A stretch of 64,000 nt of DNA from Cryoendolithus antarcticus. Taxonomy: Eukaryota; Ascomycota; Dothideomycetes; Cladosporiales; Cladosporiaceae. Location: the NCBI GenBank assembly GCA_002077065.1, contig NAJO01000038.1:1-64000 (forward strand), in the 5' to 3' direction. Of this stretch, positions 30,723 through 45,700 are shown piece by piece. How positions within the stretch are numbered: the stretch's first letter is position 1; every line of letters starts with the position of its first letter. The notes beneath the pieces are model-generated. The model saw only the letters and a list, made by a program, of their open reading frames with translations. It did not search any database and was not told where the DNA came from. A program made the position numbers and the translations under genes.

Positions 30723-33700
30723 TCAATACGCCTGCGTGCTCCCAGGAGCCTCACTGAGCAGACTTTGCCTGCTCCGCCTCGGATCATCAATCTCCATAGC
30801 CCCGCTCATGACCCTCACGACCTTCTTCCCCTTCCCGCCATCATTGTGCACCAGCACCTGCGCAGGACACACAACGATCTCCTCCTCTCCCTCTCCAGAC
30901 TCGTCGCCTTTCTTCACCACAAGAGGGAAAAGCACGATCTTGACAATTGCCTGCTCAGCCTCTAGCTTCTCCATCGAGGGGAACGCGCCGCTCCTCTCAT
31001 TCATCAATGATGCATTGAAGTTGACTTTGCGCACAAGTTCACCGTTCGTGTCGTACTCCGGCTGCAGAGGCGGGAGCATAATATACTCCGACCGCTGGAC
31101 GCGCATCTCGATGGACAGGTCCACTGCTACACCAATGACTTTCTGCAGTGATGTGAGTAGCTGTTGATCAGTAGTTGATGGAGGCGGTAGGAGCGCGCAT
31201 AGCACGCCAAAGACCTCGTGTGCCACCGCTTCGGTGTCGAGCTTGCATTGTCCTGCGAATGAAGGCCGCTTTGATAGCAGTGTGAGGGTCGTTGCACGCC
31301 ACTGTGCCACCGCACGAGCTGGGCCGACCTCTGCCAGAACTTTCTCTAGTGCCTTGAGCTTTTGTCGCTGCTCGCGGTCCATGCCGAAGAGGTAGCGAGT
31401 GAAGACATACTCCCACACCATCGTCATGACGACCGACATGAAGACATCGCGCCGCTTCACACGATCGCCAAGTAGCTTGTCGACGTCCGAGCCATCCAGT
31501 AGTGCATTATCCAGTCGGGTCTCGATCTTCTCGTCCCGAATATCGCTTGAGATACGGCAGATGCGATTGTCAGATGCCTTCGAGAAGCGCAGCACCCACT
31601 GTTGCACGTGCTGACACAGCTTTTGGCAAGCGCCATCGAAGTAGTCCTCGTCGCGACTGACCAAGTAGTCGCTTGCCCTCGACGACTGGATCTGGACCTG
31701 CAACGCGCGAATGCGCTCAGTGGCGATCTCGAGATCCTCTCTAAGCTTCCGAATCTCGTGATCTTTGTCGGCCAATGCACTCCCAAGCTGAGCAGCAATC
31801 GCGTCACGCATGCCTGAAGTGAGTCGATGGTTTTCCTGGCGGACTTGCTCCAGCTCTCGCGTCGAGGACTCCCATTGCTGTCGTGTCTCGCCATGCTCTG
31901 ACTGGAGTGTGGCGAAGCGGCCATTGGCACCGTCAACAAGGTTGCGATTGCTTTCCATAAGGTCTGCATTGATCTGTGCGAGTCGGTCGATTTCCTGCTG
32001 CAAAGGTACCAGCATGGCGTTCATGTGCTGGATCTCATTGTCTTTCTCGCGCAATTGCAAGCTTGCGTCGCCAGTAACGCCTTCCATCGCATCACCGTCA
32101 AGACCTCTTGATCGGGCTTCCTGGAGATTCCTATTCTCAGAGGTCAGGTGATCAAGTTGCGATTCGAGCTCCATAATGTGCATGCTCTGCCGCTTCCGCA
32201 TGCTAGGCGGTCGAGTCGGCGAGGTCTGCGAGCCATGCCCGTCACCATAGCCTTGCTGTGAATGTTGTCAGTCCTGTTCATCATTGTTCATCATGCCAAA
32301 CACCGATACATACAAAGACATCAGCCATGCCCACGGCACGCGACGCGCCGTCAATATAGTCGTCCTCGTCGTTCAAAGGTGGAGTTGGCGGCGGCTCGAA
32401 CGGAATTGTATTCGGCGACGCTCGGACACTAACGCCGGAGCCGCTCTCGCCGAGCCGGTTGCTAGCGCGACTAACTGCCCGTAGGTCACCTGACAAGTTT
32501 ACTCGTCTAAGGATTGGCGTCGCACTCCGATTGCTGGCTCTGCTGATCGAGTGTCGGTCTTCAGGTGTGCGATGCTGCGTGGCAGAGACGTTTGAGCGAT
32601 TGCTCACAACACTTGCGGATCTCGCGTCGGACGGGCTGCGCTTCGTTCCCTTGCTGTCGCTGAGTGGACCAGTGCCGTAGTTCTCGCCATCAGCTAAGGA
32701 CATGCCGATGCTTCGTGGGCCAGCATTGTCTCGAGTGGAGAGAGGTGATAACGTCCGGACGCGGGTCGCCCTCGGTGTCTCTGTTCGGCGAAGTGCCTTG
32801 CCGCCGTGGTCGGACGCTGTCACCGCGATACTTGACTCTGCCAGGCTTCTTTTACGTGCATGAGGCTCCTCATCAATGGTGTTCAGCGGACTCCGCGGAC
32901 TCAAAGGGCCTGTTGCAGGCTGCAGGGATTGTACTGCTTCCGGGGATACCGCACTCTCCATCGATCGATGTTGGAAGTAACCTGCAGTGCCTGAATGCCT
33001 ATCTGCATGGCTTGATGGTGGTGAGCGTGCGATCTCCGAAAGATTCGCTGGAGGCGAGTGGAAAAGGTGGGAGGCCCTATTGCGTGAGGTAGATTCGAGG
33101 GGTGTCTCGTCACTTCGTGCACGTCCATGAGCACTTGCAGTGGTGTCCTTCTCTTCGGCGCGTTGTCTGGGTACGTTCAGTGCCCAATCTGTAGATGTGC
33201 CAGTGTCAATATGGAGAGGCTCTGCTGAACGTCGGCTTCTCAGGCTATCTCGTGATGCAGATGTCTTGATCGTCGGTAATTCTCGAGTGCCCTCGCCAAT
33301 AGAGTGTCGGTCCGTTGCAGGACTAACAGTCTCGTGATAGCCGCTGTCGCGGACAATTGTGTTCGGGCCCGTGATCTTCGCAGCGGCTTGTTCCGTGGCA
33401 TCAGTGTCTGCGTTTAGCCCATCGAAAGACCAGCTAGGCTGCGCAAGTGATTGACGATACGAGAGCTCCCTGGGCCGGTCAGCTGACATCAAGTTAATGT
33501 CTACATCTCCGCCCTGGGTCGTCGTTGATCTGCTGGTAGGATTGAGCCCTTGCACACCGCGCGTCGTTGGTGAACCCATAGAGTCGCCGTGAATAACATT
33601 TCGCGGCCGAGACACTGTATCTGGCGATGATTGGCCGATGAAGCGCTGCGGTGAATGGTCGATCGGCGTCGGTGCCTCGTAGGCATTGCTCTGTGGCGAG

Positions 33701-36700
33701 GGCTGCTTTTCGACTGTTGTCGGCACGAACTGTGAGACTTCAGATGTGTGCAGTAACACTCCAGCTTGAGAGCCATCAGCTCCAGGAGAGTGAATCGAGG
33801 CTGTACGCCGCTTCACCCGCTTCAGTCCGGGAAAGACACTTCCCACAAGGCTTGTTGGACTGGTCGGCGGAGTTGCGCGCTCAACTGGACTCGAAACGTC
33901 TGGCTCAAGTGCTCGAGCTGAGTTACCGTCGGACGTAGATTGAGTAGCATGTGTGTTGGGTTCGACAATGTTACCAGTGTTCTGCAACGACTGAGATCGA
34001 TTAGACGCATGGAGTTCTCGTCCGCCCGTGGCATCGTCGGAATCCATGATTGCCTTCTGTGCACTTGCTTCCGCAACAGCCACAGCTTGCAGCTTCTTTT
34101 GCTTCCGCTTATTCTTCTTGTACGCTTTGTAGGCATTGTCCATATCGTCCACATCTTGCTCGCCAATACCACCGATGATATGTGCCACGGCGGGATCGCT
34201 GGCTTCGGCTGCAGAAGCTTCTGCTGTGTCGGTGGTGGAAGACGGCTCGGTGGTGTCGGGAAAGTCGAAATTGACTGCACGCTTTCTGCCTTTCTTACCC
34301 TTCTTCTTGGTTGAGATCGAGAAGTTGTCAGCATCGACAAGATTCCCGCTCACCGCCTCCTGCTCGGACGAAGCTTGTGGTCCGGTAACGGATCGTGCGG
34401 AGTTATCGAAGGGATCCAGATCGACTTCTGCGGCCGCAGACTCAGGAACGATATACTCGAGAGGTACGTCGATGGCCAAGTCATCGGGAACGGTAGCTCT
34501 GTCTTGCATTGTTGTAGTAGACTCGCTCATGTCAATACCGCGAGACACCAGTCGCGAATCTTCGTGCGTATCTGGACTGGCGACCTCTGCGAGGGGTGTA
34601 GACCGAGGTTCCGGTAAAGCGCTGGATTGTGTGATTTCCGTATTGGGATCGCTCCCTGTTATCGCGACACGCTGCTTTCCTTTATTCGACTTCTTGACGG
34701 GCATTGCCCAAACGTCTTCCGCGCCATGCTCAAGGCTCGCAACCGACTTGTCTGCCTCGGTCGCATCTTCGTCAAGCTTTCCACCAGATCCGATCAGGGG
34801 TACTCCACGCTCTATGATGGTATCGTCACGGTGGTCATGCTGCACGACCTCGTGATCAGTGTTGCCGGGGCTGGCGTTGGCTTGCTTGCGTTTCGAGTTC
34901 TTGCCTTTCAAGATGGGAAAGGTGAAGTCAGCATCGTCAGCTTCAGTGAAAGCCGAAGCAGGATCACTTGGTGCATCTGAGCTCTTCAGCAATGACCTGT
35001 CGAATCCGCTGTCCTGCAGACCTTGCGCAAGAAGAGCATCAAAGTCATCTGATTGAGTTGGACCTCGCGAATCTTGCGAGTCAGCGACGATTTCAGCTTT
35101 CTTGCCCTTTCCCTTCTTGTTCCTCTTCACTGTAGAGAAGAACTCTTTAGGATCTGCTTCGGCGACCTGCGCAGGAGGCGAGGCTCTGCGATGGTACGTT
35201 GGATCGTCAATCACGACGTTCGGGTCGAAGCCACTGTTCGACAGTCCCGCTGCAAGGGTAGCAGCGAAGTCAATGTCGTCACCGCCGTGAGCTTGTGGCG
35301 GCATGACAGCTTCCCCGAAAGCATCAGTAGTACCCTCCAACTCCCGATGGTCTCCAAGCGTTGGTGGCGGCATGTCTGCATAAGCGAGTGAGCTATCGTG
35401 GTTGCTGTTTAGAGAAGGAGGATTCGTTGCTAAAGATGCATAGACGTCATCCATGCCAGGCCTTCCGTGGGGTTGACTGTCGTGCTCCAGACCTCGGGCG
35501 CCTTGAGAATAATTCGCCGGGGCATGCTCATCTATCACGTCGGGCGGACTAGATTCGTCGGAGTGCTCTCGATCCAAGGCTTCAACATTCGTCGATGGTC
35601 GAAGACCGTCCGCGTCTGTCGCGTGAGCCCCATCAACAGCCTCGTCACCAACAAGAGCTCCGTTATTCACGGCTGAGTCTCCATCCACGGGCAGATCCTC
35701 ATCTTCCCATGGCATTGACTTCTTGCCCTTCTTCTTGTCTTTCTTAGCCTTCTTGGAAGAGCCAACATTGAGCGTCACGGGCTCGATATCGGCAGCCGTT
35801 TCGTTTCGAAGCCTGTCTATGGGTGCTACGGAAGATTCATGGTCATCATCCGCCATACGAGGTTCTGCCTTGTTATCGTGCAACGGCTCCGCCGATATGT
35901 CCATTGCAGCAGTATTGAGCGCAGGGTCAGTGACCCCGTCAGGGATTTCCGTGGTCTCATCTTCCCACGACATCGCTTTCTTGCCTTTCTTCTTGTCCTT
36001 CTTGCTTTTCTTGGACGCGGGCGCCCAGTCCTCTGTCGGCTCGGCGACTCCGTCGTTGCCATCGAGTTCGCGGTCAGCCATTGCTACCGGGTTCGAAGTT
36101 GTCACCTCAGCTGCTCGTTCTGCTTCGCCGGGAACCTCAACTGGAGTCTGTGATCCTGACGCTGGGGTGGCCGTGTCCTCTGGCTCACCGTCCCATGTCG
36201 TGGCCTTCCTGCCCTTCTTCTTGTCCTTCTTGCTCTTCTTAGACGCCGGCGCCCATTCCTCGAGTGGCACAATGGCTTCTTCTTCACGTGGCACATCCTG
36301 GGCTGTGGTCACTGCTGGTCCAATGTGAGCAGTCTCGCCAGTGTGGTCGATATCATCGGAAGTTTGAACTAGGGTCTGATCCCCTGATACCGGTGTAGCG
36401 ATTGCCTCAGGCTCGTCTTCCCAAGCTACGGATTTCTTGCCCTGCTTCTTGTCTTTTTTGGACTTCTTGGAAGGTGCAGTCCACTCAAGAAGAGACTCGG
36501 TCTCGCCGGTGCCCGCTTCGACTGAAGTGTCAGCGGTATGCTGGCCAGGAAGTTCGCGCATGTTATTCATTCCGGATGTGGCATCCTCGGTGTCGACTGC
36601 ATCCATCCGATCCGGGTCAGATGCTGTGTCGGCAACCCCGGGCATCCCGTCCCACATCGACGTTTCCTTCGCTTTCTTCGCTTTCTTGTCCTTCTTTGCG

Positions 36701-39700
36701 GGAATGAAGGCGAATTCGTCATCTTGGGCGGGTGGCTCTGTGATAATCCCATGGTCTGCGATCTTCTCGTCGCCATCAGTGGGCATCGAAGCAACGTCCA
36801 TGACTATTGGTGCGTCATGGGAGCTGCCAGCGACCACTTCTGGAGCAGCAACTGACTCGCTGACAGCCTCGAAACCTTGGACCTCTGTTGAAGCGATCTC
36901 ATCGTCCCAAACATTGGTACGCTTCTTCCGCTTGTCCTTCTTGCTCCTCTTATTAGTGTATTCGAAGGTGCCATCATCATTGTCCGGCAACGAGCCGTCC
37001 GTGATGCCAGAGGTGAGATCCCTTGGAGTTGATGAAGCAGCGTCGTTTGCATGACTTGCTGTTGGCGGGGAACCACGCTGCTCGAATGTGGGTGGAACGT
37101 CGTCCCGCTGCAGAGCTTGTGGCTCTTCTCTACTCAGCAGATGTGAAGCGTCCGCATCATCGTCATGGGCAGCTACGTTGCGCAGGAGGTTCATGTTCGG
37201 CGGTGCAGAGACTATGGTAGACTCGTGCGCATCAGGTTGCAAGGGACCATTAGCGCCAGAAACATCGTTCATGGGATCAGTGTCGTCATCGCGGCGCGTA
37301 TATCTCTCAGTCCGCGGGTACTGAGATCCGAATGAACTCGACTCGGGGTCCGATGGACCACTATTTGGGTCGTGGTGGACCGAACGGTCAGCATCCACGG
37401 CAATTGGAGAGTGACTCCGATCGATCCGGTGTTCAAGGTAGGAGGGCATCGCAGCTGCGTCACTTTCGGTCATCTTCGTTGTACTCGCAGAAGCCATGGT
37501 ATCGAGAGGCTCGTTGAGCGCATCAGCACTGGTCGCCGAAGGTGATATGTTCGGCTGCTCGTCGTCGAATGACATGGCAGTCTTCTTTGCTTTCTTGCCC
37601 TTCTTTCCCTTTGGTGGTGCGGCCCATGCGTCACCTTTCTTTGCCTCCGCGTCTGGAGTCTCAGCCAATGCTCGTGCAGCTGTCCTTTCATCATTAAGGT
37701 TTGGCTCTGCAGCTCTGGTCTGCGTCTCGATGGACTCATCCGCCAAGGGATCGTCAGGCGTCACATTAGCGAAGTCGAAGCGTGCTTTCTTGCCTTTTTT
37801 CCCTTTCTTCCTTTCAAATGGCGTCGCCCATGGGTCCTCAGATTCGACGCTGAGGGTCGGCACTTGCGAGACTGTATCTGTTGAGTCAGTCGCGGTAGGC
37901 TCTGCGGATTCACTCACGGTGGGCATACCGCTGCTGTATGTGTCATCATCTTGGTGACTTGGCGGCGCCTCACGTTGCGACTCGACCGTTTCAACACCGG
38001 CCACTATCTTGCTCTTCTTGCCCTTCTTGCTCTTTTTGCTTGTTGTCGCTGTGCCCCAAATGTCATCAGCTGCAGGTGCTGGCTCAACATTGCTAGAGCG
38101 CTGTTCAGTACCGGGCATTGAGACCGAGCGTTCTGTTGGCATGGAGGTATCGTTTGCAGTCTCTCCCCGATCGCCCGCTGCGCCGATATTGTTCACGTGG
38201 GAGGCCTGATCCAAAGAGAAGTCATCCTGCGGCATGCTGGTATCCAAACCCATAGCGGACTCAAGCGGACTCTCCGGGAGTGGCAAGCTCGCAGGTGCGA
38301 AGTCTTGGCTGTCTCTCGCAACTCCCGTGATGGCAGGCTCGTCGCTTCGCTCAACGACCTCGGGTGGAGTAATATGATGATTTTCATCACGCCCAGCTCC
38401 AGCATCTGGAGGTGGATCCTGTACGTAGATCTCCGGACGTGAGAGATACCTGCTTTCAAGGCTGGGTCTCGAACCCTTACTACTGCTACTGGCGCGAGAC
38501 TCCCGCTTTTCCATTGCATCGCTGGCCGCTACGCGTGGGCTGTCAGGTAATGGCACAGTCTCCGCAAGGACTTCTTCGAGCTTGCGTGATGCCGGCTCTC
38601 CGTGTGGCACAGCAATGTCGTGGCTCGTGGCGCTCTCTTGCGACACCAGTGTCTCCGCGACATGTGGTGCAGAAATAACGGGGGCGGCCTTCGCAGGGTT
38701 TGAGCTTCCGAATGGCCAGGAAAACCAGGACTTCGGCGCAGACTTCGCTTGGTCCGTGTCGTCTGTAGATTGCTCGCGATAGGTTGTTGGTGCGTCGAGA
38801 GCAGTGTCTGGCGTGTTCTCGGAAATCAGTGAGTGTGCGGCTTGCTTGTCGGCGATCGATCCCGAAATCGACGTCGGTTCAGCGTCGGCGTTCGAGTCGA
38901 CCACCGATTCCTGTACCTTCACGGCGTCGCCCTGAGCAGCTTCTGTGTCATCATCTCGCGCATTGCGATCCTCGCTCTCGGGAAGATGCGATGTGGATAT
39001 CGGAACATGAGGGACAAATTGCTGGACGATCTCTTCCGCAGTCGACGCGGGCAAATCCTCCACGGCTGATGCAGGCTCGTCCGGCGCCCACAGGTCGACT
39101 TTTTGCTTCTTGCCTTTCTTGCCCTTTTTGCTCTTCCCGACGGGAGCGAAGGCGAGTTCATCGTCAACTGGAGTGTCCAGCCCCTGCGACACTTCAGTCC
39201 GACTCTCGTCGATCGGCAGAGGGACTTCACGTAGTTCACTGTCTTGCGACGGCGCGTGAGTCTCCATGCTGCTCGGCAGATATATAGTGTTCGCGATTGA
39301 TGGACTCTCGGTGATTTCACCATTCGCATCTTGCGGAGCTGTCAAGTCCTCTTCAGGCTCGAAGGAGAAGACGCTCTTGCCCTTCTTCTTACTCTTCTTC
39401 GACTGCTTCCGCGTCAGGAGAGGGGCAACCTCAGAGACATCTTCCGTGATAGGAGTCGCGGAGGATGTGGTCTCATCAGAGACCTCCCGTGCTGACGATG
39501 GTTCGACAGGAGAGGGCTCGATCACGTTGTGTGAAACAACGTGGGCATGTTGAGCCGATGAAAGTTGCTCATCTTGCGTCGCATTTGTCGACTTCTCTCT
39601 TGCTGGCGAGTCAAGGTGCGGGCTGTCTGGTCGCGCGACTGTGGTCTTTGACTGAACAGGGTCAGTCACTTCCATGGATGCGTCTCCACCAACACCTCGA

Positions 39701-42700
39701 AAGTCGCTTTGCTCGGCTTGATCGAGTCGCGGAGCGTCCTTACTCGGCGTCTCCCACGAGAACCTCTTATTAGCGTCGATCGACTTCGCCGAAGGCGGGC
39801 CAAACCAGTCCTCAAAGCTCTCTTCGGGCTCGTCGTTGAGTGCAGGCTCTGCTCGTCGCGCAGGCTCGGCACGTGTGATTGTCGTTGGCGTTGCAACTGA
39901 TGGGCTTTCGTCGATGGTAGACCTTCGCGACTTTCTGCCCTTCTTCTTCGAGCTGGCAGACTGTACAGGTGCACGAAGTATCGGCTCATCTTCGTCCTCT
40001 GGAAGGTCGATGGTCGCATCAGCGAAGGCGTCTGCATCCTGCGAGGTCGATAGTGGTGATCCCGAGACTGGATCAGGATCGGCAAAAGTGCTCAGGTCCA
40101 AGACCTTGCTCTTCTTGCCTTTCTTGCCCTTCTTCTTGAAAGAGACAGGCATGGCCCACTCGTCGTCATCTACTGCAGGCACTGCCTGTTCCAGTGTTGG
40201 GGCTGACGATCCGAACTCTCGCGCACATGAAGCAGTATCAGACGCGGTCGGCTGGTCAACAGATGCAGCCAAATCGCGACTGGAAGCATTGCCAGTGTCC
40301 TCGCGATCATTGACAGTATCACGCTCAGCACTGCTATCGCGATCCCTCGCAACCATCGCACCAGCGACGCTGCCCATCATAGCAGCAGCAGCAAGCCCCT
40401 TGTACTTGCGCTTCTCGCTCTTGCTCATTCTCGAAGGCGAGACTTGCCGCTCAGTTTCATACGGATCTTCTGCATCAGCTTGATTGAGCGGTGGTCTGGC
40501 GAAGTCGTAGGTTGAGGCATGTTGTTCCTCACGCGCAGCTTCATCGTGCAATCTCTCGTCTCGCTGAAAGTCGTCCCAAGTGTAGAACTGAGGCTCTTGC
40601 TTGATGACGGGCTGGTCTCTCGCGCTGGCGGAGAAAGTTCGTGCCTTGGGCGTGGAATGTGCAGAGCCGAGGATATCGTCTTCGGGAGTATACTGGTTCG
40701 CGAACCCTGCATCAATAGTGAGGGCTCGCTTCGTGGCTACAGGTGAATTCGATACACTCTCGGCAGCTGAATGCCACTCATCGCTCCCTTGCACGCTCGA
40801 AGCTCGACTTGACGGCTTGCTTGATGGCAGGCTGGGTAACTGCTCTTCGATGTCCTCGATCTTGGAGTTGCGAGACACTAGATAGAGCGGTCTGAACTCG
40901 CTAGAATTGCGGAATTCAGACGAGCGAGGTCGAGCAGCTTTGGTCTTCTGTGTCGAGTCCGGAGACATTGGCGTTGATGGCGCTGACGCATCGAAGCTAG
41001 ATGATCTCTCCCGCGGCTGTGCGGGAGAGAATGGAGGCTGTCTGAACCTCAGTGGCACGGCAGTCGTCGAGGCCAAGCGACCTGCTGCAGTAGGACGCGA
41101 CATATGTTCCGTCGGCGACTCTGGCCGCGAGACTGGTAGCGCAGGGAGATATTCGAGAGGCTCTCGCGCCAGGGCATCTGCCATAGCTTGAGAATCGGCA
41201 GGAGACTCTGGTCGCGAGTCCGGAAGTGCAGGAAGCATAGCTGCCTCCGGCTCGGCCGTCGATGGCAGAGTAGAGTCTATCAACTCGTGACCTTCGAAAC
41301 CTCGAGTACTCATAGTGGCATCATCACCAACCACAGCAAAGTCAGAGCTGCCTTCACTCTGCTCCTTCCCACTTTCGCGAGGTGCTGCGACTGGAGATGC
41401 CGGTCGACTAGCGGGCAGAGGCGGCAGATCCTCTACCCGCATGTCTAAAAAAGACTGGTCCTCCTCAGCCCTCTCAGAGCGATGTCTGCGGTGCTTGTGT
41501 CGCTCTCCACCGCCGCCGTCGTCGTCACGACGAGATTCGTTGTCGCTGTCGCCATCGCGATGTCGGTGTCGGTGGCTCGCAGTAGTGGCGACGCTGCGGC
41601 TATCGTCGTGGTCATCGCCGTACTCTGATCCGGTTCGGTGGCGTCTGTGGCGACGCTGGCTGGACTCGTCGTTCTCGGCCGACTCGCGGCTATCCTTGCT
41701 TTCGCGCGTTGACGTTCTGGACAAAGCTGCTGGCGGAGGATCCGATTGCTTACGGCTGAAGAGACCAAGTATACCGCCTTTCTTTTCCTTCTTGCCCGAT
41801 GGAGCCTCGGCCTTGTCTCTCTTCGAGCGTGATGTGATAGTCGAGGCAGCATCATCGTCATCATATGTTCTGGACCTGTGCTTCGACTTCGAGCCAGCCG
41901 ACGTAGACTCGGACGCTGCGACTGATCGAGCATCATCATATGTGTATGGCTCATTTGAGTACTCGTCGCCATCGCGCGTTGACTTGCGCTCGGACCTGGC
42001 ACGACGGCGCTCGTCACTTGGTGAAGAAGGCATGGATTGTGGCTCGTTGGGGTAACCCTCGCCGTCACGTGTAGACCTGCTCGATCTGCGATGACGGCGA
42101 TCATCATTTGGCGAGGGAGGCATTGACTGCGGCTCGTCCTTTGGGGACAGCTCGCGTGGACTCTCCCTCACCGGCGCTGCGCTGCCGAAGTAGTCGCCAG
42201 CGCCACCGTTGCGGTCCGTAGAATGGCCGTTGGCGTATCCCTCGTCTCTGCTGTGCCCGTTCGTGTCTGACTTGCGCTCTGTCGCGGTCGGCTCAGCCTG
42301 TCCGTTTGAGCCTCGAGCACCACTATAGTCATCCAAAGGCACTTCCGCTCGCAACGGCGAGCTCGCAGCAACCTCGCCAAAGCGAGTACTGTCCCGCTTC
42401 TTCTTCTTGTCCTTCTTCGTCTCAAAGGCAACAAAGTCATCCGAAGGTTCAGTCGCATCAGTCCTCACAGGCGAGACATCTCTCGTCACATCTGAGGACG
42501 ACTCCTGCCATCCACCCGGCATGGTCTCAGCTGTGGGCGTGGTAGACCCAGAGTCCCGCGGATCGACATCCCAGGACTCACCGAGCTTCTTCTCCTTGCT
42601 CTTCTTGTCCTTTTTGTTGCTACTCCACTCTGCTTCGACATCATCTGACTGCCTGGCAGCAACGTCAGCAGCGGCTGCGAGGCCGGCTGCCGCAACGATG

Positions 42701-45700
42701 GGGGTGGCGAGATCGAGACTACCTGACTTCTTGGCGTCTTTCTCGCGCTTCTTGAGCTCCTTCTTGGAAAGTGGCGGCTCCCAGACATCGTCTGCGGGTG
42801 TTGCCAAGTCATCAGCAGGACGAGACGTGAGCTCCCTCTCAGCAACAGGAGTCGTCGGCTCCGACTCGTCAGCAAACGCACCCGCCTTGGCAGCTTTCTC
42901 CCGCTTCTTCAATTCCTTCTTCGACAACGGCGGCTCCCAAGCAGACGGCTCCTCGAGAGGCGTGGCGAACTCGTCAGCAGCACTGTATGTGGATGTACTG
43001 CGATGGAGGGCAGGTGTCGACGGTTCCGACTCGATGCCTCCCTCAGCTGCCTTTTCTCGCTTCTTGAGCTCCTTCTTCGAGAGTGGTGGCTCCCATGCCG
43101 ATTCCGTGACTGGCTCAGGATCATCACGCGGGCGCGCGAAGTCGTCCACCTCTGCAGTATCGCGCTGGCTGCTCGATACGGTCGGCTCTTCCACTGCGAA
43201 CGCTTCACGCGCAAGTCGTTCCTTGTCCCGCTTCTTCTGCTCTTTTTTCGAGAGGGGCGGCTCCCACGCTGCTTCGGCAGCTGGCTCAGGATTTTCACGC
43301 GGGCGGCTGAAATCGTCGATGTCTGTAGTATCGCGCGCGTTACTGAAAGTCGCTGGCTCGGCCACTTCAAAAGCTTCACGCGCAAGGCGCTCCTTGTCAC
43401 GCTTCTTCTGCTCTTTCTTGGATAGCGGTGCTTCCCAAAGATTGTCCTGCTCGGGTTGCACATCGCGAGGTTCTGCTGGTGCGACGGTCGTCTCGGACTG
43501 CTGATCCGCAGCCTTCTGGCTTTGATCCTCCGCCTCATCAAGAGCAGCAGCTTCACGAGCAAGTCGCTCCTTGTCCCGCTTCTTCTGCTCTTTCTTCGAA
43601 AGCGGTGGCTCCCACGCTGACTCTTCCTGCACTTCGCGAGATGCAGATTCCGCAGCGGGCAATGTCGCAGAGTCTCCGCTATCCGCACCGCCGGTCGTTG
43701 GCTGATCAACAGCGGCAGCTTCACGTGCCAGACGTTCCTTGTCACGCTTCTTCTGCTCCTTCTTCGATAAAGGCGGTTCCCAAGTGTCCTCTGCCACTGC
43801 AGCTGTAGCACTCGGAGTAGGATTCCCGGAAGCGTCCGCTACCTTGCGAGCTAGGCGGTCATCGCGCTCTCCTTCGTCACCCTGCTTTGCTCCGCCGCCA
43901 AAGTAGTCAGCCGTGCTCTGCCCGAGGTCAATCTTCCTAGCCGTATCATTCCGTGCCGGCGTACTCGGCTCACTTTCGCCAGCCTTGGAAGCCTTATCCC
44001 GCTTCTTCTTCTTATCCTTCTTCGACAAAGGCGGCTCCCAGGCAGGCTCCTCATCCTGCACAACAGCCGGCACATCGTCATCGAACCCACCCGGGATATG
44101 CGGCATCTTCTCTTCCCTAGGCGTTGGCTCGTCTGTCTCGCCTTCCACCCAGCCACGAACAGGTGGTGCGCCTGCAGTGCCGGGAGTCTGCTGTTGATCG
44201 CGAACAAGGAAGTCGAAGACGTTGGGCGCTGCTTTCGGCAGGTCATCAGCACCGTAGGTGGTCCGCTTGGTACTGCCAGTCGGATCTTCGGTCTCGACGA
44301 CGATCTCGTCGTGGCCTGGCTCGACGGTTCGGTACTCGTCGTCATGGCTGGGCTCAGATGTCCGATATCCGCCAGCACTTACATAGTCACCACCAGCAGA
44401 CTCCTGATACGAGTCCGGCGTGCGCACTTCATAGACGTGCGTCTTGTCCTCGCCCCACGAGACTCCTCTCGCGCCGGCGGTGGGACGCCCGTCATCGTCA
44501 TCGTGCTTCTCAGCATCCTGAGCCTGCACGAGTGGACTGCTGGGCATGCTGCGGTCACCTCTGACTGAGCCGGCAGTGCTATGCGGCGGCGTAGGCGCAA
44601 TAACGTTGAGCATCGGGATGTTGCTGTACTTCAGAGCCTCCGGCGCGGAGCCCCTCGCACCGTACGACGGACCCCAAGACGGCACATCCTCAACAGCGTT
44701 GTAGACATGGACGTCGTTGTCGCCGAGCGGGCTAGCAGCGCGCTCTTTGCCCTCTGGTTCGCGGTCTAGAAGCTCCTTAGGCATGAAAAAGTCCCGCTGA
44801 CTAGTTTCAGGAGCATTGTAGTACTCTTCACGTTCTGCGAGGATCTTCTCGGCAGCCTTCCGCGCAATGTCGGCTTGGCGAGTCAGGTTAGACTCGGCTC
44901 TTCTGCGCTTGAAGAGATCAGGATCGATGAGATCGTCGTCCGTGATAGGGGCGCCAGAGTGCTCGTTCGAGGGCGTAATAGTTTGGGCAATGTAGGCTGG
45001 CTTGGACGCAGGCATGTCGCGGGATCGGTACTCGTCTCTCTCGTCGTCCGAGTCGGCATGCTTGTGCATCGCGCCGGCCGCAACGCTGCCGACGAGCGCT
45101 CCAGCAATACCCGCGGCAGCTGCACTGTGCCATGCGCTCTTGTTCGTTGGTGTTTGATCGCGATCTCGTCCCTGTTGTAGATCTCGATCGCGCTGTTGAG
45201 AGTCAGCTGCTTCTCGCTCACGAGATTCACGTTCCCTCCGACTGCGCTCTCGCTCTTCGACCTCGCGTCGAGCACGCTCCCTCTCCTCAACCTCGCGCCT
45301 TGCGCGCTCCCGATCCTCGTCTTGCCTCCGCTGCTCCAGCTCCCGCTGTGTAGCTACTTCGCGCTCTCGGCGTGTAGACTCGGCGGCTTCAGACCTCGCC
45401 CTCTCCTCGGCCTGCAGTCTAGCTTGCTCTCGTCGGTACGCCTCTTCTCTCCCCTCGCTCTCCTTCCTCTGCAGCTCGAGCTCTTCTTGCTCGCGTCGCT
45501 CTCGTGCTTCGGTGCGTCTGCGATCCTCATTACGCTTCCGTCTCTCTTGCTCTTCTTGGTCCCTAGCATCCTGCAGTCGGCGCTCCTCGTCGCGTCGCCT
45601 GCTCTCAGACTGAGTCCGTGCATCTTCCTCCCTCGCCACTCGTTCAGCCTCCTCCTTCAGCGCTCTCGTCCGATCAGCTCTCCGCCTACTCTCCTCCTCT

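Noticed and set aside
30723..32201. Separate 492-codon coiled-coil gene
   Set aside because: The frame extends 18 codons upstream of its first ATG to a good acceptor at 32256, and the giant exon ends at a perfect donor at 32313 in the same phase. It is the last exon of the leashin gene.
34136..44568. Many long plus-strand open frames (up to 365 codons) opposite the giant gene
   Set aside because: They are reverse images of Lys/Glu/Ser-rich codons and give Ser/Leu/Phe-rich low-complexity products without domains or start context.
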